From Armatimonadota bacterium (lineage in GTDB: Bacteria; Armatimonadota; Fimbriimonadia; Fimbriimonadales; Fimbriimonadaceae): 64,000 nt of DNA. The position numbers and the translations under genes were made by a program. The DNA lies in assembly GCA_022563855.1 (NCBI GenBank), contig JADFMN010000002.1, positions 1-64,000 of the forward strand, read 5' to 3'. Under the pieces are notes generated by a model. It was given only the letters and a program-made list of their open reading frames with translations. It had not been told where the DNA came from and searched no databases. Numbering within the stretch: position 1 is the first letter of the stretch; each line of letters opens with the position of its first letter. Shown here piece after piece: positions 8,203-17,300 of the stretch.

Positions 8203-8664
8203 ATGCTTGAGACAAGACAGGGATCGTTCAACAAAGTCGGGCAAGGACAGCCCGAGGACACAAGCGATAACGGTGACGAAACGGCGCAGACTCAGCACGG
8301 TTGCCCTGTTCTGGGCCGCCTGATCGTAGCAGGAGCTAACTTTCGAACAGCCAACCTCGCGGTTCGTAGTTCGCTCGCGATCACGGAGCATTGCCTAGGG
8401 CCGTTCTTGAGGGGTTTGCAAGAGCAGGGCGTTGAAGAGTGCTTCGCGCTTTCGACTTGCAACCGGGTCGAAGTGTACGCTCTGACCCCGAGAAACGAGA
8501 TCGTCCTCAAAGCGCTATCCGACAGGTGTGGGAGTCCGTTCGGATCGGTGCGCGACCAGCTCTACGTCCACGCTGGCACGGACGCGATCAAGCATCTGTT
8601 GCGTGTCGTTTGGCCTCGAATTGCACAGGCGATCATGTCAGCCATCGTCGCGAAGCGGCACTGA
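8203..8664 (+). pseudogene. hemA (glutamyl-tRNA reductase) N-terminal fragment
   Basis: From about residue 40 the frame matches the start of glutamyl-tRNA reductase: GANFRTANLAVR, then GVEECFALSTCNRVEVYAL with the catalytic cysteine (about residue 86), then YVHAGTDAIKHLLRVV. Where the family continues with GLDS and the NADP domain, this frame diverges (about base 8608) and soon ends; the next frame briefly reads FGLELH, as expected from a one-base shift. At 154 residues it is about a third of the usual 420 or so and cannot make aminolaevulinate. The first 37 residues are not HemA-like. A complete hemA elsewhere in the genome is likely. Confidence 0.75.
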
Positions 8665-8700
8665 ATGTCATCAAAGATGATCCGCTTCTGAGACGCCTAA

Positions 8701-8964
8701 GAACCGAAACGTCTGATTCTGAATCGGAACCGCCAATCACAGGAAGCTGCCATACAGTCTGTCTCGATTTGTTGCGAGCGATGGTTCCACGAATCGGATG
8801 ACACGTGCAGCGCACACGTCGACTTGGCGGTCGATCGCGTCGATCAGGCACGGATCGAGTGCGGGCATTGCAAGGGCATCTTCTTGCAAAGTTCAGAGTG
8901 CCAGGCACAGATGGTGACTGGACCGCGATATGACCGCGCCTCGTTCAAATATCCCAAGGACTAA
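8701..8964 (+). other. gene-free stretch with a start-less cysteine-rich reading frame
   Basis: The interval 8665-9002 has no normal gene. One frame stays open from a TAA near 8698 to a TAA at 8962 and encodes a protein-like sequence with CCERWF and ECGHCKGIF, reminiscent of a zinc ribbon, but it has no ATG, GTG or good TTG start in its first half. It may be the tail of a decayed gene that belongs with the broken hemA before it, or chance. Confidence 0.2.
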
Positions 8965-9002
8965 GCGTTACCCAGCAAAGGCAGCCATAAAGGAGGACTT
9001 TT

Positions 9003-9050
9003 ATGGGACCTGGTCACATGGAACAGGGGTGCGCATCTGTGGAGGCATGA
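9003..9050 (+). CDS. 15-residue leader peptide, coupled to the next gene
   Basis: ATG at 9003 follows a strong AAGGAGG by 7 bases and encodes a 15-residue peptide (MGPGHMEQGCASVEA). Its TGA overlaps the next start as ATGA. The good ribosome-binding site is here rather than on the downstream gene, so ribosomes probably enter at this leader and re-initiate. Whether the peptide itself does anything is unknown. Confidence 0.45.
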   Translation: MGPGHMEQGCASVEA

Positions 9051-9253
9051 AAAACCTAGAACTAATCCACGATCCGAAGAACACGCCGACCGAGAGCGAG
9101 ACCGTTCGACTGGTCCTTTCGCAAGACGAGGCGCTCGCGCTCTTCATCTCACTGGCTCTTGCGCCGACCGCAAACCCGTCGAACCTCGACGAAGTCCTTG
9201 TCCGCCTGTGTGGTGATCTACGCCGCTCGTGGAGCGTTGAAGCCGTGGGCTAG
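9047..9253 (+). CDS. 68-residue protein of unknown function
   Basis: Begins MKNLELIHDP and has a helical, acidic middle (LSQDEALALFISLALA) and a DEVLVRLCGDLRRSW tail. The ATG overlaps the stop of the short leader peptide, and GGAGG lies only one base upstream, so translational coupling is likely. A longer in-frame reading from 8930 exists but has no ribosome-binding site. The last 36 bases overlap, tail to tail, the 3' end of the WD40-caspase gene. No family recognised; it looks cytoplasmic. Confidence 0.5.
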   Translation: MKNLELIHDPKNTPTESETVRLVLSQDEALALFISLALAPTANPSNLDEVLVRLCGDLRRSWSVEAVG

Positions 9254-12200
9254 GAGGACGTTGCGAGAACTTCTCGCAATGCGCGGCGCTCGGCCAATCC
9301 CGAGACGACTGAGGCAAAGTAGCGGCAAAGCACGCATTGACATTCGTATAGGAAGAGGCGTAGTTGTCACGTGCACAGCGTTCATCGCCGGCTTCATGTT
9401 CGTCTCACCAGCGCGGCGAGGCTTCGCGTGATCTTCAGCGATGATGACCGCAGCCTTGTTCCAGATTTCCTCAGCTACCTTCACGACGTCCGTTTCATCG
9501 GTGACCAGGACGAACTCTTCTATCGGTGACGGCTCTAATGCTCCCTCTAGTGGATCGGACCAACGGTCAACGAAGACGGTGACCGTCAGCGTGCCATTTA
9601 AGAGAGAGTACTTGCCTCCGACGACGTATGCGCCGGGATGTTCGTCCACTTTCCAGACCGAGACGCCAGGATTTCCGCCTCGTGTTCCAGAGCTCTTATC
9701 GAGTGCGTTTATCGCCTTTGCCAACCCGAGCGTGTCGTTGAGCCTTCGGTCGTTCTCGTCTGGGAAGGGGAGCGAAGGCAGCACGACAGGCCTCGGCTCT
9801 TCGAGACGGACCTTTGCGCGAACGACGTCGTTCATGACTCCGACGTCGAACGTGCGCGCTCCGTACTTGACCGACTTCAGCTCGGGCTTCTGGACTCCGC
9901 CGATGCCGGCCTCGCGCGTGAGCTGGGGAACGCGGTCCTCGGCGTACGAGAACCAGGCGAACAGGTCGATGAACTTGGTCTCGCCGTCCGTCCTCAAGAT
10001 GCCGTCGTCCCTCTTGAGCCCTTCGAGCAGGCTGTAGGTGAGCAGCCCCTGGCCGTAGACGCTCGCCTCGTAGCTGACGGAGTTTGCTGCGCAACCGGCG
10101 AGCACGAACACTCCCCCGCGGTCCTTGAGCCGCTCCCAGCTGCGCTTGAGGTCTCCCGTCACGCTCTTGTCCTCGCTCAGGGATGCGACCGCTCCCGCCG
10201 GGCACGTGTCGAGCACGAGGGCTTGCTTGGCCGCCGGCACGTCCAGCATCCACGCGCTCAGCTCGGCGCCGGTGATGGTCTTGCGGGCGACGTCCGCCGA
10301 GAGGAGCTGCAGGTTCGCGTCGGCGGCGTCCGCCGTCAGATAGTAGTACTCGTCGCTCGCCGAGCCCGCGCTGACGCCGTGGCCCGAGAGGAACACGATG
10401 AAGATGTCCGTCAATCTGGCGGTCTCGCTGATCTTCTCAAACGCCGCTTTGATGTTCTCTTTGGTGGCGGGCTTTGCGCCGTCCTCGATTTCGTCGCTGA
10501 CGAGCAGGTGCGTCTCGACGTTCTCCTCGCCGACCCATGCCACTGCTGCTGCGGTCGTGGCGTCTGCGAAGTCCCGCGCGTCCTTCGCGGCGAACTTCAG
10601 ATCCATCCCGTTGCCGACGTAGTCCGACACGCCGGCCGCCAGTATGTACACCTTGGGCTTGTGCGCGGTGGTCACGGGAGGGGGCGGCACGTTGACCGGC
10701 TTGGAGCGGCTGCTCCAGTACTGCTTGTTGCCGACAGCTTCGGCGTCGTAGTTGTACGCCTCTGCGCGGATGTTGTTCGTGACTCCTTCGGCAAGATCCC
10801 ACTCAGGAATGAGCAACCGAGAGTATCTCTTCTCGCTCGTATCGATAATAAAGGTGAACTCGTCTTTCGAGGGGTTGTTCGGCCGTTTGCGCAAGACGCT
10901 CTTTCCGTTGAGGAACACCTCGACCGCGCCGATTCCGCCGCCGCGATTGCGAGCGGTCACTGTCACGATGTCGCCGTTCCTTTCGACCGTCGTCGATGGG
11001 AACAGCTTGAGCGCGCGCTCTTGGATGGGGATGGGCAGGGCTCTTTCAGCTTCGCGGTACCCCACGACCTGAGCGAACAGCCCTGGAGTGTAGTACTCGT
11101 CCTTCAACTGGTCGAGGTCGATAGATTCCAGGATGCCGCGCCCGGAGTCGGTGTAAACCCAGTACAGGTCGTCCGTGTTACCGGTGTTGCTGAGGTCGTA
11201 CCGACCGTCAGGCGTCGTGACGGCCCATCCTCCGCCTTCGAACGACACGAGGGCGCAAACCTCCTCTCCCGTCTCGGTCTTCCAGACCCTGATCGTGTTG
11301 TCTAGCGAGAGCGTGACAATATGCGAGTCGTCTTGTGTAAAGAACGCTTGAAGAACTACTCTACTATGCCCCGACAGTACAGCAAGCGAACTTCCAGTCT
11401 CTGCGTCCCACACTCGGGCGGTATTGTCGCTCGAAGACGTCAGAATCTTCGAGCCGTCATGGGAGTAGACGGCCGAGTAAACGGAATCTGTATGACCAAG
11501 AAAATTCTTTATCGGGCCGCTTTTAGTTTCTGCGTTCCAAGTTTGAACTTCACCATTCCAATAGCCTGTAACGACTCTAGAGCCATCGGGAGAATACTGG
11601 CGAGCGGTCGCAGCTTCCAAGTGTTCCCAATTCACCAGATCTCCAGTGGAGAAATCGTAGGATGTGAGATAGAATCCCTGGTTCATGATAATCGAACCAT
11701 CTGGAGAAAAATGGGGGTCGTCGAAATACTCGTCAGAGATTATTCGTTGCTGCCTGGAAATCTCGGCGTCATATTCGTATTGTTGCCCTCCCCTCTGCCT
11801 TGTCCAGACGTGGACGACGCTGCACATGCTAGCAAGAAATCGCGAGCCCTCGCTTGAAAACTCGACATGGTTGACGTTCCTTCTGTCTTCGTGGGTGCGG
11901 TAATCTGATTCAGACAGAATTGAGTCCTCAAGAGCTACAAGATCCATTGTCTGGATCAGAGAGCCTGTCTCTGCATCTCGAATTCTGACGACTCCCCGAT
12001 CATCACCGGTTGCGATGAAAGTGCCGTCCAGTGATACTGCAACAGACTGGCAATCTTCGGCGTACTGCAAAGTTCTGTAGGAGAAATCGGCATTCCACAC
12101 GTGAACGCCTCCGCTGCCAGTGATGAAGAATGAACCGTCTTCACTTATACTTAGAGATCGCTGCCGTGATACTCGGCTTGCCTGGATTCTACCAAAGCCT

Positions 12201-13177
12201 GTCGAGAGGTAGTTGTAAGATGCAAATGGTGCCCTAGTACCGACGCTCAGGAGAGTTCCATCCAAGGCGAAGTCAACGTCCCAGACATATTCCAATTGAG
12301 AATCAATTTGGTCTAGCAATCGTCCCGAGGCTGAATCCCAGACTCGCACGACGTCAGTCGCAGACGAGGTCGTGGCGAACTTTGAACTGTCCGGTGCAAA
12401 GGCGATCTTATCGAAGGAGCGAAGCGGATCCTCAATGGTGTACAGCAGCTTCCAATTCGCTGTGGCCCAAGCGCGCACGATCGCAGGTTTAGACATTGTT
12501 CGGTTTAGTTCGCCAGCAATGACGATCATCGAACCGTCCGGAGAGAACACTACGGAATTGACCTCGTTTCCGCAGTGCAAAGCATTGACTTGGCTCCTGC
12601 TTTCCGTGTTCAAGATGCGTACGATTCCGCCAGTGCCAGCGTTGGCGAGCATCGATCCGTCAGGGGAAACTGCTCCGTCGTTTGCAGCGTAGTTGACTTC
12701 GTCCAATAGGGCGCCAGTCGTTCGATTCCAGAACCGAGTCGCACCTAAGCTGCCGCCGGTAACAACGATCGTGCCGTCTCGCGATAGCTCAGCCCATGTG
12801 GCTTCTTCTGTCACGTCCCACTCCAACGTCAACAATCTTTCGCCTGTCGTTGCGGACCAAACTATAACTTCCATGTCAGAACAAGAAACGATCGACCGTC
12901 CGTCACCTGAGTACCGGACCGAGGTGATCGCTGATAGATGATAATCCGTATGGCCAGCAAGTGCGAACAGCTGGCGTCCAGTTCTGCTCTCCCAAATTCG
13001 AACGACACTATCTTTACCAGCCGTTGCGTACTGCGAGCCGTCTGGAGACACGTCAATACTATAGAAACCGCCGCTGTGTCCGGTCTGCACCATCAGCGAC
13101 ATAGTTGGTCCATCATCTGCCTGGATAGTCGGTGAAGTGAGACCAGCCGCGGCCAAGAGCAAACAAATCACTATCAT
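9218..13177 (-). CDS. exported WD40-repeat protein with C-terminal caspase (C14) domain
   Basis: 1319 residues. A short signal peptide (MIVICLLLAAAG) leads into a long WD40 region, about residues 30-660, with repeated motifs such as FSPDGSMIV, GHTDSVYSAVYSHDGSKI and ARVWDAETG; twelve or more blades, so probably two propellers. A linker follows, then a caspase-like domain from about 839 (KPKVYILAAGVSDY) with catalytic His at about 931 (FLSGHGVS) and Cys at about 991 (LVLDTCPAGA). Both are present, so a Cys protease is predicted, with the propellers recruiting substrate or sensing. The last 55 or so residues are basic and unlike a folded domain and may be readthrough of a lost stop. It faces a small plus-strand gene and begins the protease-rich locus. 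Confidence 0.9.
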   Translation of the reverse strand: MIVICLLLAAAGLTSPTIQADDGPTMSLMVQTGHSGGFYSIDVSPDGSQYATAGKDSVVRIWESRTGRQLFALAGHTDYHLSAITSVRYSGDGRSIVSCSDMEVIVWSATTGERLLTLEWDVTEEATWAELSRDGTIVVTGGSLGATRFWNRTTGALLDEVNYAANDGAVSPDGSMLANAGTGGIVRILNTESRSQVNALHCGNEVNSVVFSPDGSMIVIAGELNRTMSKPAIVRAWATANWKLLYTIEDPLRSFDKIAFAPDSSKFATTSSATDVVRVWDSASGRLLDQIDSQLEYVWDVDFALDGTLLSVGTRAPFASYNYLSTGFGRIQASRVSRQRSLSISEDGSFFITGSGGVHVWNADFSYRTLQYAEDCQSVAVSLDGTFIATGDDRGVVRIRDAETGSLIQTMDLVALEDSILSESDYRTHEDRRNVNHVEFSSEGSRFLASMCSVVHVWTRQRGGQQYEYDAEISRQQRIISDEYFDDPHFSPDGSIIMNQGFYLTSYDFSTGDLVNWEHLEAATARQYSPDGSRVVTGYWNGEVQTWNAETKSGPIKNFLGHTDSVYSAVYSHDGSKILTSSSDNTARVWDAETGSSLAVLSGHSRVVLQAFFTQDDSHIVTLSLDNTIRVWKTETGEEVCALVSFEGGGWAVTTPDGRYDLSNTGNTDDLYWVYTDSGRGILESIDLDQLKDEYYTPGLFAQVVGYREAERALPIPIQERALKLFPSTTVERNGDIVTVTARNRGGGIGAVEVFLNGKSVLRKRPNNPSKDEFTFIIDTSEKRYSRLLIPEWDLAEGVTNNIRAEAYNYDAEAVGNKQYWSSRSKPVNVPPPPVTTAHKPKVYILAAGVSDYVGNGMDLKFAAKDARDFADATTAAAVAWVGEENVETHLLVSDEIEDGAKPATKENIKAAFEKISETARLTDIFIVFLSGHGVSAGSASDEYYYLTADAADANLQLLSADVARKTITGAELSAWMLDVPAAKQALVLDTCPAGAVASLSEDKSVTGDLKRSWERLKDRGGVFVLAGCAANSVSYEASVYGQGLLTYSLLEGLKRDDGILRTDGETKFIDLFAWFSYAEDRVPQLTREAGIGGVQKPELKSVKYGARTFDVGVMNDVVRAKVRLEEPRPVVLPSLPFPDENDRRLNDTLGLAKAINALDKSSGTRGGNPGVSVWKVDEHPGAYVVGGKYSLLNGTLTVTVFVDRWSDPLEGALEPSPIEEFVLVTDETDVVKVAEEIWNKAAVIIAEDHAKPRRAGETNMKPAMNAVHVTTTPLPIRMSMRALPLLCLSRLGIGRAPRIARSSRNVLLAHGFNAPRAA

Positions 13178-13452
13178 CTAGACCCTCGATCTAAGACTCA
13201 GTCTATCACTTCACTCAGAAGATGGCCCACTTTGCCGGTCATGGATCAGTATTGCGAACAGCTGATTACATCGACCGAGCGCCAAGGAGCACATCAGCCT
13301 GTGCGGAACGGCGCGCCGAGGAAACCCTGTTCGATCGCTAACCCCATGGCGCCGATCTCGGCCATAGCTTCCAGCCTCGTGCCCGGTCGTCTCCTGGGAC
13401 CTTTCGCCACCGTGGTCATACGCGCTGCGCATTCGCATCTAGCAAGGGCGTT

Positions 13453-14067
13453 ATGAACAACATCACAACCCGAATCAAGTCAATCTTTGCAGTTTCCCTC
13501 CTCGCAGCCACCATGGTTGCCGGAGCAACGACCCCGACGCTTCAAGCGTCCGACAATCGCGAGGCGTTCGGCGAAGCCTATAGCTACGCGAGCCTCGTAT
13601 TCGAGGTCTACAGCGCCGTCTACGACGAGGATGGCCGCGAAGACGCTGCCGCCCACATGCTGGAGTACGCAAATGCCTACGCCAACGATGAGTACCGGCT
13701 AGCCATCGAGCAGGCGGTCGGCCAGATCGAGTGGACCGAAGAAGGAGTCGAGCCGGTGCTCGACCTGATCACGTACAGCTCGATAGAGTATCTGTATTCG
13801 CTCGACGACGAGCAGCTGTGGTACAGCGATTTCGGCCTGAATCTCACAGCGTTCCTCATCTCATTGACGGTCGGAGACTTGGACTGGATCGTAGAGGCCC
13901 TTGAAGACCTGGCGGCTACCCTCGGCATGGCTCCTGATGAGATCGAGCCCTTCCTCGCCCCTGTGCTGACCGCTCTAGGCGATCTGGTATCTGACGACGA
14001 CATGAACACGGACGAGATACTGACGATGCTCGACGAGCTCGAGCTGGTCGCAAGGAGCAATCAGTGA
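13453..14067 (+). CDS. secreted acidic protein of unknown function
   Basis: 204 residues. Signal peptide: MNNITTRIK, hydrophobic stretch, probable cleavage after TLQA near residue 32. The mature part is strongly acidic and helical, with many Asp/Glu and Tyr and almost no Lys. No enzyme motif. It stands alone on the plus strand between the WD40-caspase and PDZ-TPR-CHAT genes, both on the minus strand, and is followed by a good terminator, so it is a single-gene unit. Its position makes it a candidate substrate or partner of the neighbouring proteases, but nothing in the sequence proves this. Confidence 0.75.
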   Translation: MNNITTRIKSIFAVSLLAATMVAGATTPTLQASDNREAFGEAYSYASLVFEVYSAVYDEDGREDAAAHMLEYANAYANDEYRLAIEQAVGQIEWTEEGVEPVLDLITYSSIEYLYSLDDEQLWYSDFGLNLTAFLISLTVGDLDWIVEALEDLAATLGMAPDEIEPFLAPVLTALGDLVSDDDMNTDEILTMLDELELVARSNQ

Positions 14068-14097
14068 TAACGTGACGATCAGAAATACGCGCTCACA

Positions 14098-14120
14098 GGA
14101 GTCTGCCGGAGGCAGACTCC
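14098..14120 (+). terminator. rho-independent terminator-like hairpin
   Basis: GGAGTCTGCC and GGCAGACTCC pair perfectly around a GGA loop, 30 bases after the stop of the acidic secreted protein, and are followed by CTTCTCTATTT. The T-run is weak. The rest of 14121-14367 up to the next gene holds nothing I recognise. Confidence 0.65.
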
Positions 14121-14367
14121 CTTCTCTATTTGGAACCGTTTGCTAACCGGTGCCTCGACCATTCATGCTATGGCGATTAATGATGCCTGCGGCTGGCCCC
14201 GAGCTGGTCGAAGTGTTGTGTGCCGCGTACCAGCACGAGGCCGAAAATCATAAATCGTATACGTCCAATACGACATATAGTCCTTTCTTCTGCAGAAGCA
14301 TAATCGGAGCATGAGCAGCCTGAAAGTCCGAGGGCAGTGGTCCGCGGCCAGGCGGGAGCAGGACCGC

Positions 14368-17300
14368 CTATCGCCAATCCCCAACGAGCATGAACGGCGC
14401 CCAGTGGAACGGGTGCCGCCATGTCGCGTCTTCGCGGACCGACGCCATCGCGCGCTGCAGGGCGACGTCCTTCGCCGCGCCCTTTAGCAGCTCCGTGTAG
14501 AACGCGACCATCAGATCTGAAGTGCTGTCGTCTTGAACGCTCCACAGGCTCACGACGATGCTGCGCGCGCCCGCGTACTGCAGCGCGCGCGTAAGGCCGA
14601 CCACGCCCTCGTTCTTGGTGGTTTCGCCGAGCGCGGTCTCGCACGCGCTGAGCACTACGAGGTCTGCGTTTAATCGGAAGCTCTCGAATATCTCCCAGGC
14701 CTGCAAGATGCCGTCATCGTCATCCGATGCCAACAGTGCGATGCCGGACGCTAGCGGGTCTTCGTCGTCCAGCAACCCGTGGCTGGCGAAGTGTACGATG
14801 CGCGCCTTTGCGGACAGCTTCTTCGCCTCCGTCTCAGTCGCCTTCGTGCCCAGACGGACTACCGCGGCGTCGCCGAACAGCGCGGCGATGGACTCCACTT
14901 CCAGCAGCGTGAACGGAAGGCGGGACAGCTCCTGTTGCCTTAGCTGGCTGCGCCGTGTGCGAAAGTTCTCGTCGGCCTCTGCCTCCTGCCCGTTGGAATG
15001 CTCTCCGTACGCGGGATCGCCGAAGGCGAGCAGCTCGTACTCATACTCCTTCGGGGATTCCTCCCACTGCAGGCGGGTCTCCGCGTAGACCGTCATCGAG
15101 ACGATGGTGTGCAGAGGCTTCGTTTCTCCGAAGAAGCGGGCGTTTGCGAGGGCCCGAGGATCCTCCTTGTCCGCTAATGCCCCTACTCCCGCGAACTCGC
15201 TGCGTCTTTGTCCTGAACGCCAGCCGCCCCGCGCGGTTTCACTTTGGCTGCTTTTGCTCGTGCTGGCATCTTTGACATTGGCGACCAGCGCAGCGAACGG
15301 CAGGTTGTGGAGGGGGCCGTCGGGACAGACAAGGACGCGCTCGGCTTTTTCTATTTCGGACTCGGCTGGCCGGACCAGAAGGTCGTAGAGCCCCTTTCCT
15401 TTCTGCACGACCGCCCCCAGCGCAACGATCGCGTATCTGAAATCGGTGACGAGCTGCTGCAGTTCCTCGGCGCCGACGTTCAAACGGTACAGCTTGAGGC
15501 CGAACTCTCTTTCCTTTCGGGGTTTTTCACCGCCCAGGAGCGTGAAGAGGTAGGTCTCCTCCTTGTCCACGAAATAGGTGAGCAGCAACGTCCCCTCATC
15601 GAGCGCCGCCTGCGAACCTTCGAGGTCGAGGGGTTGCGGGTACTGGACCGACGCGTACTTCGGCGACTGCCTGCGGAACTCGGCGTCCAGCTCGCGCTGC
15701 TGGACGCCGAGCCTCAGTATTTCCGCCCGCAGATCCTCTGCCTCAGGCGAGCCGGCTCCGCCGGCGAGCTTGGCGAGCATGGAGTAGGTGGAAGCCCTCC
15801 TCGCGTCAATTTCGTCCTGTTCTTCAACCAGCTCTTGCGGCGCGTCTGCCGCGAAGTCCAATCCTCGCTCGCTGATCTCGTCCAACAGCCCGCGTGCGCG
15901 GCTCCGCTCGACAAGGTCGAAGGCCGCAGTTCCATCCGCGAGCGCCACGTGCGCGCGGACCAGCAGCGCATACGCCGTGAATTTACTACCCAGCAACAGA
16001 GAACGGGCCTCAGCGGAGCGTATCTGCTGCCTCTGCGACTCGATGATCTCGATCGCTTGCGAGTAGTACTGAACTGCATCGGCGAAGTTATCCGTGCCGT
16101 ATGCGACAACGCCCAGGTTCTTGAGGCTGTCGGCCACGTCTAACGAATCGGGAGCGAGACGCTCATAGATTGCCAGCGCGCGTCTTTCATACTCCTCCGC
16201 CGCCTGCAGATCCCCACTCTCCCATGCTACGTGACCCAGACTGCTGAGGGTCGACGCCACGTCGAGCGAATCGGGAGCCAGACGCTCCTTGATCGCGAGC
16301 GCACGCTTGTGATACTCCTCCTCCGCCTCAAGGTTTCCACGAGATCCCGCGATGACTCCCAAGTTGTGTAGGCTCGCGGCAACGTGGAGCGAATCGGGAG
16401 CGACACGCTCGTAAACTGCCATCGCGCGTTTGTCATACTCCGCCGCCGCCTGCAGATCCCCGCGCGCCCATGCCACGTTGCCCAGGTTGTTGAGGCTAGC
16501 GGCCACGTCTAGTGAATCGGGAGCGAGACGCTCATAAGTTGCCAGTGCGCGCTTGTAATACTCTTCGGCCGCCTGTAAGTCGCCAAGATCGTACGCGACG
16601 ATACCCATGTTGTTGTAGGTATCTGCCACGTCGAAAGAATCTGGAGTAAGACGCTCTTGAATCGCTAGCGCGCGCCTGTAATACTCCTCCGCCGCCTGGA
16701 AGTTGCCACGGTCGGCGGCGACGATGCCCAGGCTAAAGAGGCTTGCGGCCACGGCGAGCGAATTGGGGGCGAGACGCTCCCTAATCGCCAGCGCGCGGCT
16801 GTAGTACTCCTCCGCCCCCTGAAGGTCGCCACGGTTGGAAGCGACGTTGCCCAGGTTGTTGAGGCTCATTGCCACGTCGAGCGAACCGGGGGCCAGACGT
16901 TCTTTGATTTCCAACGCACGCGCGTAATAGTTCTCCGCCGCCTGTAGGTTCCCTCGGCCACCTGCGGCGATCCCCAGGTTGTTGAGGCTCGCGGCAACGG
17001 CGAGCGAATTGGGAGCGAGACGCTCTCTGATCTCCAGTGTTAGCAGGAAATACGATTCCGCTGCGCCTGGGTCGCCGCGCATGTCTGCGATGATGCCCAG
17101 GTTGTTGAGGCTTGCGGCCACGCCGAGCGAATTGGGAGCGAGACGCTCCTTGATTTCCAGCGAGCGCTCGTAATACTCCTCTGCCGCCTGCAGGTTCCCT
17201 CGGCCGCGTGCGGCGATCCCCAGGTTGTTGAGGCTTGCGGCCAAGGCGAGCGAATCGGGAGCGAGACGCTCCCTGATCTCCAGTGCGCGCAGGAAATACG

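Noticed and set aside
9638-11305. Long plus-strand open frame (555 codons) opposite the WD40-caspase gene
   Set aside because: Mirror frame of the real gene; Arg/Val/Asp-rich composition without any family motif and no ribosome-binding site.
15244-16143. Plus-strand frame of 299 codons opposite the PDZ-TPR-CHAT gene
   Set aside because: The minus strand encodes a clear CHAT protein here, including its catalytic residues; the opposite frame has no motif.
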